A stretch of DNA of 64,000 nucleotides. Origin: Nitzschia sp. DOCU1. Taxonomy: Eukaryota > Bacillariophyta > Bacillariophyceae > Bacillariales > Bacillariaceae. The notes below the pieces were generated by a model. That model had not been told where the DNA came from. It searched no databases and worked only from the letters and a program-made list of their open reading frames with translations. Positions 51,719-61,407 of the stretch are shown piece by piece. The stretch spans positions 1,302,001 through 1,366,000 of the forward strand of contig OX595985.1 in NCBI GenBank assembly GCA_951394045.1. Reading direction: 5' to 3'. Position numbers and translations under genes: made by a program. Numbering within the stretch: the stretch's first letter is position 1; every line of letters starts with the position of its first letter.

Positions 51719-51896
51719 TTGCCTCCTGACGCGATCGTGTTGTCGTGAGAGCAGGCAGGCGCGGACGTGGTGGGAACGCGTCGGCAGCAAAAACCGATGC
51801 CACGATGGATCGCATCCATCATCATCTTCTGCTGCCTTTTCATCAGTTCTGTTCCAATGACCATAAAATCTCGACAAAGGAGTTGAAAAGAAAACC

Positions 51897-53129
51897 ATGA
51901 TAGTTTCATCGAAGCAATTGCTTTCTCTGACCGCCTCAGTCATCCTGGTGGTCAATGATTCGTGCACGGCGTTCGTGCAGCCGCCACACTTTGGGATTTC
52001 TGTGCGACAGACGACGACGGTTTCCAGCACCGTTCAAGGGCTCGAAAAAGTTGACACATCGACAGTCCCCGAAGAGGAGAGTACCTTCGTTCGTGCTCCA
52101 CTGAAGTACCTCGGGCCATATCCAGCACTTGGATTACGATTTCCGAACTTGGCTACAGCGGCGCAACGGGCAAGAAATGTGTCGGGGATCGCCCTCGATT
52201 TTATTTTGGATACGGCGGCCAACACAAACACGATAAATGGACAAGTGGCTCAAGAACTGCAGCTTGAGGTTGTAGGCGAAGCTTTGCCCGGAATAGGGTC
52301 CTCTGGAGTAATGTCGGGGGGTCACACGTATAATCTGGGCGATACACAGCTGGAAGGTGGCATGGCGCCTGTCACGGGCGAGAACGAAGATGATATGGAG
52401 CCTTTCTTATTCATGCAGAACTTGACGGCCTCCGCATTGCCTGTCGCAAGCCCTGCCAGTGCTGGTCTTCTCAGTCTCGCCTTTTTGTATTGCTTTGAGG
52501 GCGGTGTTGAGTTTAACTGGGGCCGACCGGAACGTATTTCGGATGGTCAACTGGTGGACCCACCTTCGGTGACTTTCTTTGCAGAAAAGGATGCTTCGTC
52601 ACAAAAAGCCATTGAAATGATGTCCAGAGTCAAAATTGAACCCATACCCGTGACCCAACTGCCGTCCGTAATGCTGAAGATCAATGGAGCCGAGATTCCG
52701 GCACTCTTGGACACGGGATCTCCCGTTACCGTTCTGAATTCTCAGGCTGCGCACCAAGCCGGCATCGAAACCATTTCACTACCCTCTAGTGATTCCAAGA
52801 ATCCTTTCGCTGCTGTCGCGAATCGACTCAAAGAGGCTCAAGCCATGGCAAAGGCTGCTGCAGAAGGAAAAGTTTTGACAATTGCAGGCATGAATGGACC
52901 AGTGAACCTTCTTAAATCATTGGAACCAACGGAGATATCAATCGTCGATGTAAATGGGGAGAAGGTCTCGTTTGGGACGTCACATGTGTTCGTCGGAGAT
53001 ATCCCTGGACTTACGGCTTTGAATGGTATCGGTGTGGACGCGCCACCCGCTATTGTTCTTGGAATGGACGTCTTGCGGCTACGACCTAAGATGATCCTCA
53101 GGGCACAGGACAATGAAGTCTACTTCTAA
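51897..53129 (+). CDS. Plastid-targeted protein with two retropepsin-like aspartyl protease lobes
   Basis: Single exon, 410 aa. The signal peptide ends SCTAFVQPP, an AF junction typical of diatom plastid precursors. Two similar lobes follow. Lobe 1 has the active-site-like FILDTAANTNTING (Asp 105). Lobe 2 has IPALLDTGSPVTVLNS (Asp 272) and ends with the hydrophobic-Gly element IVLGMDVLRLRPKMIL. A single-chain pair of retropepsin-like folds resembles bilobal aspartyl proteases, but the lobes are not pepsin-like in sequence. Lobe 1 carries DTA instead of DTG/DTS, a change tolerated in retropepsins at that position. The substrate is unknown. Confidence 0.7.
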   Translation: MIVSSKQLLSLTASVILVVNDSCTAFVQPPHFGISVRQTTTVSSTVQGLEKVDTSTVPEEESTFVRAPLKYLGPYPALGLRFPNLATAAQRARNVSGIALDFILDTAANTNTINGQVAQELQLEVVGEALPGIGSSGVMSGGHTYNLGDTQLEGGMAPVTGENEDDMEPFLFMQNLTASALPVASPASAGLLSLAFLYCFEGGVEFNWGRPERISDGQLVDPPSVTFFAEKDASSQKAIEMMSRVKIEPIPVTQLPSVMLKINGAEIPALLDTGSPVTVLNSQAAHQAGIETISLPSSDSKNPFAAVANRLKEAQAMAKAAAEGKVLTIAGMNGPVNLLKSLEPTEISIVDVNGEKVSFGTSHVFVGDIPGLTALNGIGVDAPPAIVLGMDVLRLRPKMILRAQDNEVYF

Positions 53130-53493
53130 ACTTTAAACGGTTACATCTAGGAATGAATTCACTCATGTACAAGAGAACGCTCTACTAGCTACTAGCTAGC
53201 TTTTGTCGAGAGTACAAGATCTGAAAGACTACTACCGAAATCCTCGTGGTCCGTCCTTCTCGCGGGAAGTACCACCGTGCATTTGCGACTACATCGACTG
53301 AAATAACGGCAAAACAACGTGCGCTTCATCTGAACAATTCCGTTCAAAAGTTCACTCATCCACAATGACGACCGCTCTTTGGAATGACCCAAACACCACG
53401 ACGAGGGACAGAACATAGAACTCTCTTTCGTGTCAGAACCATAAATACGCTTTTACTTTGTTGTCATATCGCTTGAATACCTAGCAAGGAACC
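53130..53493. other. Intergenic stretch, about 0.36 kb
   Basis: It lies between two plus-strand genes. A CTACTAGCTACTAGCTAGC tract lies at 53182-53200. No gene was recognised. Confidence 0.35.
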
Positions 53494-54582
53494 ATGGGTC
53501 TCGTCGGATCTCTTATGAGTTTGCCCTACATGCTGCTCTGGTATGTGGTGTGGCTCGTCGCGAGCCTTACACGTCCTCTCGTCTTCGCGACGATTGTGTG
53601 CATGTTGACCAATCCCAAGGCAGCCCAGGAGAAGATCAAATTGATTATCGTAACTTTTCAGTTCATGTTTCTGTCCAAGGATAAGAAATGGAAGAAATCC
53701 CCTGACGATCCCGCGTCGTTTTTCAAAGACGACAAGGGTGTGGAGAAAAAGACGATTATCTTTGTTCGTCACGGAGAATCGACATGGAATGACACGTTCA
53801 ACAAAGGAGATCGCAAACTGGGAGCGTTTCTCATGGGATTCATCCCCGGTCTGTTCAGATCCCTGGCAACCGAGTGGTACTTTTTGGTCAGCGGCAAATC
53901 CGATGAAAGCTGGTTTTATGACTCGCCGCTCTCCCTGAAGGGTCAAGAGCAGGCCGAAGGCATCCGAAAGTTTCTGCGTGATACCAACCCAGAATTTAGT
54001 ACACCAAAGGAGGCTCACTTGATCCGTCTTCTCAAGGGAGAAGGAGGCGAGAAGTGTCAGTTGACTTCTTCCAATCTGCGTCGGGCCATTTCGACCATTG
54101 CCATTGGACTTGGGGATCGATTGGATAAGCGCATCAAGGATGACAAGATCGTTGTTCTTCAGGAGCTACAAGAGGCTAGCATAAACCCCGATGCCCTGTC
54201 AATCCACCCTCCCAAGGGGCCACTCATTTCGTCTTGGATGGACTCGGACCGTGTCAAGGAGATTTATGCTACACAGTGCGATGCGAGCAAAAATCTTGGG
54301 AACAAGCCCTTGAAGGGCAATGCTCTCACGCGAATGGAGAGGTTCTGTGAAATGGCGTTTGAGGAATTCGATGCGACTGCCATCGTTGCCACTGGTCACT
54401 CTTACTGGTTCAAGGCGTTCTTTGAAACGTATCTCCCAAAGACCTTTGAACACGTGAGCAAGAAGAAGAAGCTTATCAACGGCGGCATTGCTGGCTTCAC
54501 TTTGATGCGCAAAAAGACCGATACCGGGTACAAGTACATGATCGATTCCACCAGTCTTGTGGTATTGTATGGTGGATTCTAA
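53494..54582 (+). CDS. Histidine phosphatase (phosphoglycerate mutase-like), membrane anchored
   Basis: Single exon, 362 aa. The N terminus has two hydrophobic stretches (SLPYMLLWYVVWLVAS and PLVFATIVCML), so the enzyme is probably tethered to a membrane. The catalytic box is IFVRHGESTWN (RHG near residue 91). The second half supplies DSPLSLKGQEQAEGIRKF, QLTSSNLRRAISTIAIGL (second Arg) and the late catalytic His in VATGHSYWFKAFF. Family members act on phospho-sugars, phosphoproteins or other small phosphates. The substrate cannot be told. The insert between RHG and LSLKGQ is long (FMGFIPGLFRSLATEWYFLV) and partly hydrophobic. Confidence 0.85.
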   Translation: MGLVGSLMSLPYMLLWYVVWLVASLTRPLVFATIVCMLTNPKAAQEKIKLIIVTFQFMFLSKDKKWKKSPDDPASFFKDDKGVEKKTIIFVRHGESTWNDTFNKGDRKLGAFLMGFIPGLFRSLATEWYFLVSGKSDESWFYDSPLSLKGQEQAEGIRKFLRDTNPEFSTPKEAHLIRLLKGEGGEKCQLTSSNLRRAISTIAIGLGDRLDKRIKDDKIVVLQELQEASINPDALSIHPPKGPLISSWMDSDRVKEIYATQCDASKNLGNKPLKGNALTRMERFCEMAFEEFDATAIVATGHSYWFKAFFETYLPKTFEHVSKKKKLINGGIAGFTLMRKKTDTGYKYMIDSTSLVVLYGGF

Positions 54583-55101
54583 GGCTGTGGCTGGACGTGC
54601 CGACCCTGGGATCCGAATCGTTTTCTCATAGGACGACCAGAAGGCGACGCGAATTGTTTAGGGAGTTGTAAATGTGCCATCTGTTTTTACTAGAATAATG
54701 ACTATTCGATTGGCTTTTCGTATCCATAAGCTCGTCCACCAATTTAGGGTTCTTGAGTTGATTAGTAGTCAGCCCGTGGCGTGAGCCTGCGGAGGACAGG
54801 TTATATCTACGGCAGCTCTACTCGAAACCAATGACAGAGCACTTTCGAAGCGAGGCCGCCTTTTACTGTAGCAACCCCCGAGTTGCTTCAGTGGATCAAG
54901 ATAAACATCCCTAGTTACAGGAACAGGGCAAAAGCCGGGGGGCGATTGCATACAATCGGCTACAAGGTGGATATACCTCCACCAAGTTTGAATATCTACC
55001 TGATACCTTTCTACTAGTAGGGCATTCATGTGTATTCGCGTTTTAAATTTCTATGAGTGTTAGGAGCAGGATCACGTTCCTGCCTCGCATATATATATAA
55101 C
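54583..55101. other. Convergent intergenic stretch, about 0.52 kb
   Basis: It lies between the 3' ends of a plus- and a minus-strand gene. An ATATATATATA tract lies near 55089. No gene was recognised. Confidence 0.4.
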
Positions 55102-56248
55102 CTAGTACTCTAATTCGGCCATCTTCATCAGGCAGTACTCATAGACGGGGAAGATGATTCCGTTGACAGGGAATGCTCGGATGACCGTGATATTCAACCC
55201 TCTAAAAAGAGCCCTGATGCCTTCCTGTCTGACAATGTTTTGTCCAACTGCAAGTATTCTCCGCTTTTCTAAGGGGGTGTCGATTGGACATGTTTGGATC
55301 TTCGTCTTGATAATGTCGAATGGATAAATCATGGCCCAAGTCATGGCACCTGTTGTGCCACCGGCTAGTGCCGAAGACGCCCATAGATATATATGGTTTT
55401 GCGCTGCCATTTCTTTCTCACAAATGCCGGTATGCCTGGAAAAGAAAGAGTTAAAAATGTCCTTGGTAATATCGTAAATGGCAAAGTAGGCCCCGAATGC
55501 CGGGACTTCTCTCCAGGCCGTCGCCCACCAACCACGGTATAAGCCGGTCATACCATGACTTGATACGATAGATCTCGCGGCTTGTACAGGCCCCTTATAA
55601 AGATTATCCAAGGAACCCTTTCCGTGCTGAACCTGCAGTCTACATTTGAGGTGCTCCATTGGACAAATGACAAGCCCTTGTACGAATCCAGCAAACGCCC
55701 CACAAGTGAAGGCTTTTATCGTCGAGTCATGCATGTTATTGGTGGCAGGAGACTGCGAGTATTGATCAAAGAGCCGCGAGCTCCACCCGTAGCTGGAGAA
55801 AATAATGGCATTGACTACGCAGGCCGTAGATAACGGTGCGGCCATACCACGGAAAAGGGACGAGACTCCTCCATAAGAGGTCGCCAAGGACATGATACCT
55901 CCCGATGCACCTGTTGACGTTTGCATGCGGACCTGTGATGGGAATTATCAAACACAAGACTAACGAATGAGTCTGGAATCCTTCGGGCTTGTTGATCAAG
56001 TCTCTTTTCGTGTTTTTACATACCTTGATTGTATCGAATGGGTGCCCAACCACCACAGACGCTGACCCCGCAACTCCACCGGCCACAAAATCATGAAAGA
56101 AGCTGATGTCGTCCTCGGTGGCAACCTCAACTTCGCCTTTCTTAATTCGAGGAGGCTCCTTGAGCCCGATATCTTGTCTGTGTTCCATACCTGTTCTAAA
56201 ATGCTCCGTAAAGTATGGAGATGGTGGCTGGTCAAAAGTAGTGGCCAT
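55102..56248 (-). CDS. Mitochondrial carrier family protein (SLC25A20/29-like)
   Basis: Exons 56248-56024 and 55932-55102 join across a 91-nt GTATGT...CAG intron in phase 0 and give 351 aa. An ATG ten codons upstream is also in frame. The three carrier repeats carry HPFDTIKVRMQ (created by splicing), CPMEHLKCRLQVQ and YPFDIIKTKIQ, with partner motifs GVSSLFRGMAAPL, GMTGLYRGWWAT and GIRALFRGLNITV. The second signature, with Met-Glu-His-Leu-Lys-Cys, resembles carnitine/acylcarnitine and basic-amino-acid carriers (PxERxKCLLQ). The N-terminal 45 residues are extra. The protein sits in the mitochondrial inner membrane with six helices. The substrate is uncertain. Confidence 0.85.
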
Positions 56249-56755
56249 GGTTGTGAACGAGATGGAGTTGTGCTTCAATTTCGCCTGGGAGAAAGGGGTA
56301 GAATGTTCGGGTAAGGTGGTAAAAGTAAGGGCCCCAACAATTTCGTTGTGGCGTTTACCAAGCTTTACGGCAATTTGTGAGTGGGTGATGAGAACCCTTC
56401 CATTGCCACAGCTGAAGAATAGCGCGAAGCACGGCGTTCCTTCTTCGCACCCTTCCGAGACACGTCAGTCAATGTGAAATTTTCATGATTGTTTGATGGC
56501 CCGATGTCACATGCAAATTCATTTGGGGGTGCGTATGGTGACGTGATTGTCAAAATCGTAGCCGATGTCACGTGTTCTATCGAGATCCCCAATCGAATTC
56601 CACGTGGCATAGTCGGTGAAAACTGGACGCCCACGCTTCTCACTACGTACATACTGGTACGGCCATCCATCCAACCGCTCGACAAGCATCACCGCCAATG
56701 ATCGACAATGACCATTTTCGTCCCGGCGGTCTGAATAACCCCACAAACTGACAAC
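56249..56755. promoter_or_regulatory. Divergent promoter between carrier and STE24 genes
   Basis: This 507-bp gap separates outward-facing genes. TGACGTG at 56539-56545 and a CACGTG G-box at 56569-56574 are 24 bp apart, both bZIP/bHLH-type sites. No gene was seen. Confidence 0.35.
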
Positions 56756-58287
56756 ATGGCGACTCTTCCTCTGAAGCCACTTTATACACAAAGTGGCGGC
56801 GCTGGTGCCTCCAACGATGAAAGTGCTCTCGCGTATTGGTCCCTGGCTGCCACCGTCGCCTTCACGGTCTTTGTGTATGCGTTCGAAGGGAGCCTCGATG
56901 CTAGACAAAAGGCGGCTTATCAAAAGACCGAGTTTCCAAAGGAGCTGGCGACCACGGTCTCCAAGATTGACGCTGAACGCGCCAAAGATGACAACAAGAA
57001 GAAGAAAGACGACAAGAAGGACAGCGATAGCAACAAGACGCTTCTAGAACAACTCCAAGCCAAGTTCCAGTCATCGCAGGCGTACGGACTGGACAAGATC
57101 AACTTCGGTATGATATCGGCGACGTATGACACTGTTGAATCGGTGGCCTTTCTTTTGCTGGGCTTTTTGCCATATGTCTGGGACAAGTCGGCGGAAATCG
57201 GAGAAATGTTTTTTGGCTGGACGCCGGACAATGATATCAAAATTACTTTGATCTTTATGCTCATCACGACGATTGTGGGAACAATCACCTCGCTGCCTTT
57301 TGAGCTTTACTCGACCTTTCAAATAGAACGAAAGCATGGATTCAACAAGCAAACGATGGGACTTTTCTTTTCGGACAAGGCAAAGTCACTTGTTTTGTCC
57401 TGTGCCATTGGTGGCCCGTTTGTTGCTCTTTTGTTGAAGATTATCAAAATGGGAGGGGAATACTTTTACATCTATGTGTGGGGATTCATGTTTGTCTTCT
57501 CGGTCATCATGATGACCATTGTGCCCGTATTCATAATGCCCCTCTTCAACAAGTATGAACCGCTTCCTGACGGCGAACTCAAAACGAAGATTTACGAGCT
57601 TGCCGATCGTCTAAAGTACCCTTTGAAGAAGCTCTTTGTCATGGATGGATCGAAGCGTTCATCTCATTCGAATGCTTTCATGTTTGGCTTTGGAAGCAAC
57701 AAACGAATTGGTACGATTTCACATACAGCTTGCAAGTGGTCTTTCCAGCGCCAAAAGTCTTACATGCGAACTTCTCCCATTCTTCAGTTTTGTTCGATAC
57801 CTTGATGGAACAAGTCCACGATGATGAAATCTTGGCTATTTTGGGGCACGAACTTGGACATTGGAAACTTGGGCACACATTGACTAATTTCTGCGTCACA
57901 CAGGTCTATTTTGGTGCAGCATTCTACATTTTCTCTCTGTGCTATTCATCAGAAGACTTGTTTGCAGCGTTTGGGTTTGATGATACTACTCGGCCGGTAC
58001 CAACGGTTATCGCGCTTCTCCTATTCTTCCAAACAATCTGGGCACCAGTCGATAAGATGCTATCGTTCGTTTTGACCGTGTTCTCTCGCCATTGTGAGTT
58101 TGCCGCCGATTCGTTTTCCGTCGACCTTGGAATGAGCCAGAAACTGCAGAGCGGACTGTGCAAGATTCACTTGGAGAACTTGGGAGCCATGTGCCCTGAT
58201 CCTTGGTACAGCATGTATCACTACTCGCACCCTCCTCTGGTTGAGCGCTTGAGTGCCATGATGGAGCTAGACAAGAAGAAAAACTAG
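56756..58287 (+). CDS. STE24: CAAX prenyl protease 1 (STE24/FACE1 zinc metalloprotease)
   Basis: Exons 56756-57710 and 57788-58287 join across a 77-nt GTACG...CAG intron and give 484 aa, a typical length. The junction rebuilds NKRIVLFDTLMEQ. The zinc site is ILAILGHELGHWKLGH (HEXXH), with the third ligand in CEFAADSF. Membrane helices include VESVAFLLLGFLPYVW, LIFMLITTIVGTITSLPF and VFSVIMMTIVPVFIMPLFN. STE24 removes the -AAX tripeptide from farnesylated proteins at the ER and inner nuclear membrane, and clears clogged translocons. A Lys/Asp-rich cytosolic insert (DDNKKKKDDKKDSDSNK) near residue 80 is extra. The loop before HELGH is shorter than in yeast and human proteins. Confidence 0.94.
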
Positions 58288-58311
58288 AGACCCTTCAGAT
58301 TGTAATACTAT

Positions 58312-59442
58312 TTATCGTGTTTGAAAGATGTTCTGGATCATTGGCTTTGACACTTTGAGTGCGGCCTTGTCAAGCTCTTCCACAGCGTCCCTTTTCAACG
58401 ACCATCCGGTCGCCCCGAGATTTTCTCGGGCTTGCTGAATGGTCCGACTTCCTGGAATCGGTACGGTGCCCTTACAGATCGCCCAGTTGATTGCAACCTG
58501 CGTCTGTGACTTCCCATATTCATCCGCAACGGCATCTAGCGTACTTAGTAGAGGCTGGGCACCCGGTAAGAGCTCTCTGAAGAGTTGCCGCCTTGGATTT
58601 CCCTGTCGGGGAAGGTTATCTAGCGAGTACTTGCCAGTAAGCAAACCAAGGCAAAGTGGGCTGTAGGAGATTAGCCGGCAGTTGATATCCTCGCACGCGC
58701 TGTTCATATCTTTCGCTTCTTGGTATGTCATCAAAGAGTACTGGATTTGTGCGATGGCAAGTGGCACCTGACGCTCCTGCATACGACTCGCGACTTTCTG
58801 CAGCTGAATCGGGCCATAGTTGCTCACTCCAACTGCATCACAAAGGCCCTCGTCGTACACATCTGCAATACCCTCCCACAACGCCTTCTCTTGAAATGGC
58901 TGGTAGTTGGAAGTAGACCAATGCAGTTGTGCAACTGCGAGTTTAGGCTGCTGTAGACGGGCGAGGGACGCTCTGGCTGCACTCAAAATCTGACCACGCG
59001 TGACTCTCCACGGATAAGGTGCCAGTTTTGTGGCGACTTGCTGCTCGTTTTTCTGCTTTGCGGATCCAGCAAAATCCCACCATTGCGATTCCTTGGGTTT
59101 CGCTGCAAGCTCTTTCTGGTATCTTCGTTCGAATTCCCCAAGAAGAATTTCTGCTCGTCCGTTCAGGTCCAAGGTTCCATAGCTATCAGCCGTATCAAAG
59201 ATCGTCACACCAGCATTACGGATTTCGCGATAAGCTTCGAATATCCCTTCATCCTGCGACGGGTCATAGTCAAACAGGAGCCGATTTCCCCAGCTCCATG
59301 TTCCGCACCCCAAACTGCTAATCTCGATAGGTCCTGCAGTCACTCTGCCGACATTAGGTTTAGCAGTAGTCGCTCGAAGATCCAGTGACCGACATGAAAC
59401 TGCCAACGCCGCAAGTAGGACGTAAAATCTAAAGTTTAGCAT
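58312..59442 (-). CDS. Aldo-keto reductase, probably plastid or secretory targeted
   Basis: Single exon, 376 aa from the ATG at 59442 (MLNFRFYVLLAALAVSC), which gives a signal peptide. An ATG 15 codons upstream would bury it. The TIM-barrel catalytic tetrad is visible: Asp and Tyr in IFDTADSYG, Lys in VATKLAPYPWR, His in AVAQLHWSTSNY. The NADPH-binding end is VPIPGSRTIQQARENLGA. An insert of about 30 aa (QKELAAKPKESQWWDFAG) lies between strands 2 and 3. It is close to plant and cyanobacterial AKR13-like pyridoxal-reductase-type enzymes. The substrate is not determined. A TGACGTCA lies 133 bp upstream. Confidence 0.87.
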   Translation of the reverse strand: MLNFRFYVLLAALAVSCRSLDLRATTAKPNVGRVTAGPIEISSLGCGTWSWGNRLLFDYDPSQDEGIFEAYREIRNAGVTIFDTADSYGTLDLNGRAEILLGEFERRYQKELAAKPKESQWWDFAGSAKQKNEQQVATKLAPYPWRVTRGQILSAARASLARLQQPKLAVAQLHWSTSNYQPFQEKALWEGIADVYDEGLCDAVGVSNYGPIQLQKVASRMQERQVPLAIAQIQYSLMTYQEAKDMNSACEDINCRLISYSPLCLGLLTGKYSLDNLPRQGNPRRQLFRELLPGAQPLLSTLDAVADEYGKSQTQVAINWAICKGTVPIPGSRTIQQARENLGATGWSLKRDAVEELDKAALKVSKPMIQNIFQTR

Positions 59443-60223
59443 CGTATTTGTCTTGTTGCTTCGGATATATGCGTCGACTTTTCCCACTCGGCGTCGTTAC
59501 GTCGTCATCGTCATCGGGTCGTCGACGAATGATGGTGATGCGAGAGTTGGAGATATCTAAATGATCTAATCCTCTGACGTCATCGGACTAGTTAGGTATT
59601 AAAGTGCGTATGTACATATGATACCCTTTAAGAGCCCCCAACCACTACAACAGGTCACATCCTGTCCTGATGCAACTCTCTGGCAGCTATGATAGAGTAC
59701 CTGTTACCTAGCAAATACCGTCATTGCTTTGTGCACAGTAGACACCAGCACTGTATAGTACTAGCACCTAGGTGAATCGTGCTGGGCAGTAAATATGGTA
59801 GTCTGCCCTGCCGCTTTTCCACGGACAAATTTGAGGTGCCATGGCGCAGCGGTGGAGTTCAGTAGCCTTAGCTATTCGCAATGTAAAGGCCAATTCCTTA
59901 ATCGTCGGCACTCTAATAGTACTTGATAAATTCGAAAATCATTACTAGCGAATCAACGTTGTTGGCTCTCTCTTCTCACAAATCTTCTATAGGGGGATTC
60001 CCGGCATCCCTTTCCAGGGCGAGCTTTATCCCTCTGATAGCAGTGTTTAGGGCCAAGGCCGTTCGGTGGATTCCCTGTCTTGTACTTGTACCCACCAACA
60101 GGGAGCTTACTACATACAACCACGAGTAACTTCTCGGCATCTGAGGCTACAAAAAGTGCAATATGCATCTGGCCCAGCTCACACGGTCTTCATCCAAAAG
60201 TTATTGACGCCAGGACTTCCTCA
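59443..60223. other. Intergenic stretch, about 0.8 kb
   Basis: It lies between two minus-strand genes and holds the promoter of the reductase. No gene or structured RNA was recognised. TGACGTCA at 59575 is listed separately. Confidence 0.4.
59575..59582. promoter_or_regulatory. TGACGTCA upstream of aldo-keto reductase
   Basis: A perfect CRE palindrome 133 bp upstream of the reductase start codon. Motif evidence only. Confidence 0.35.
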
Positions 60224-60938
60224 TCACTCGTCCACAACTAGATCTAGCCAATTCAACAGATCTGTACATCGCTGCTGATTGCTGATGAATAGATACCCGA
60301 TCAATGCCTCGAACGAAGTAGAATCTTGATAAGTCGCAGGATCCCTTCGGTTCTTCGAGCGGGTGCCAGCATTCCGTCCTCGTGCCAGCACTTGCAATTC
60401 CTTTTCTGTCAATTCAAATTCAATCTTAAGCCGACCCAGTAATTGTGATTGGTGCTCGGCTTTACGATTTCAGTCTGATGAGGACACGGTATATTCACTA
60501 CCACTGGAACAGCAAGCGCGAAAAACCTTTCTTGCACATACCTCGCACTGTTTTGACAACTGTGTCCTGAAGCTCCGATGTTCGCTTCGATGGCCACACA
60601 TTTCGCGATCTGATAAACAATTCGAAGACGACGTCACCAATATAGGCTGAACGATTTCGGCGTCAGAGACCACAACCCAAGGCAACAATCCTTTCTTCGT
60701 GCTATTTACCTAAATCCGTCCCACTCATTTGGTCGACTTTGCACGTCTTGGAAGGTAACAATAGCTGAAGAAGTGACTTTTCTGGCCCAGGAATATCATC
60801 TCCTTGAGACTCATGATCTGAGAGTTGCAATGAAACCCTCGAGACAGCAATTGGACTTATCGGAGTAGTGCTTGTTACCGCAAGAAACCCCTCGATACCG
60901 GAAACTGTCGCTGCCACCAAGAACACAAAGAAACGCAT
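60224..60938 (-). CDS. Plastid-targeted Mini-RNase III (RNase III domain without dsRBD)
   Basis: Three exons, 60938-60710, 60646-60542 and 60459-60224, with 63- and 82-nt introns, give 189 aa. The N terminus (MRFFVFLVAATVSGIEGFLA) is a signal with a Gly-Phe junction fitting plastid import. Splicing assembles the RNase III core: TDLAYIGDVVFELFIRSRNV (catalytic Asp), VVKTVRAEHQSQLLGRLK, VLARGRNAGTRSKNRRD and TSFEALIGYLFISNQ (catalytic Glu). The layout and absence of a double-stranded-RNA-binding domain match bacterial MrnC, which matures 23S rRNA, and its plant plastid relatives that also act on intron RNA. It probably processes plastid rRNA. The second acceptor (TCGTAAAG) is weak but is the only one restoring the family sequence. 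Confidence 0.82.
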
Positions 60939-61407
60939 GTGATACCAAACTGAACGCCTTGACAACACAGTGACAACACGTTCAAGAATAAGGATGACTG
61001 AAGTATGATAGAGTAAAGTGAGGTAAGTCGAAAAGATATGAGAGGCCATCATCGGCAGAGGCGAGCGACTTCTTTCCATATTCGTTTAGTGTTAGTCGAA
61101 CAAGTCCAAACACCTGGCGAATAAATGCCTCCTCCACAACTGCGACACATGTACCAGAGAAGCAGGCTACCACGATGAGGAAGCAGATCTAAGCAGTAAT
61201 CACATACAAAACACCAATGTCCAACATTAAACTACTGCTATGTATGGTGCGCATTCATCACGAGCACGGGCAAGAGACCAGCACTGACTGTAGTAGTTGA
61301 TTTTCTCTTGACACATCGCGCAAACAATCGACTTCGCGTCGAGGCTACAGTTGTTGGCTCATCGTGTAGTCCAAGCCAAACCACAAAAAGCTGTCCACTA
61401 CCAGAGC
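60939..61407. other. Intergenic stretch, about 0.47 kb
   Basis: It lies between two minus-strand genes. No gene was recognised. Confidence 0.4.

Noticed and set aside
59821..60130. Possible tRNA or structured RNA in the intergenic stretch
   Set aside because: I looked for T-loop and D-loop consensus and cloverleaf pairing by eye and found none.
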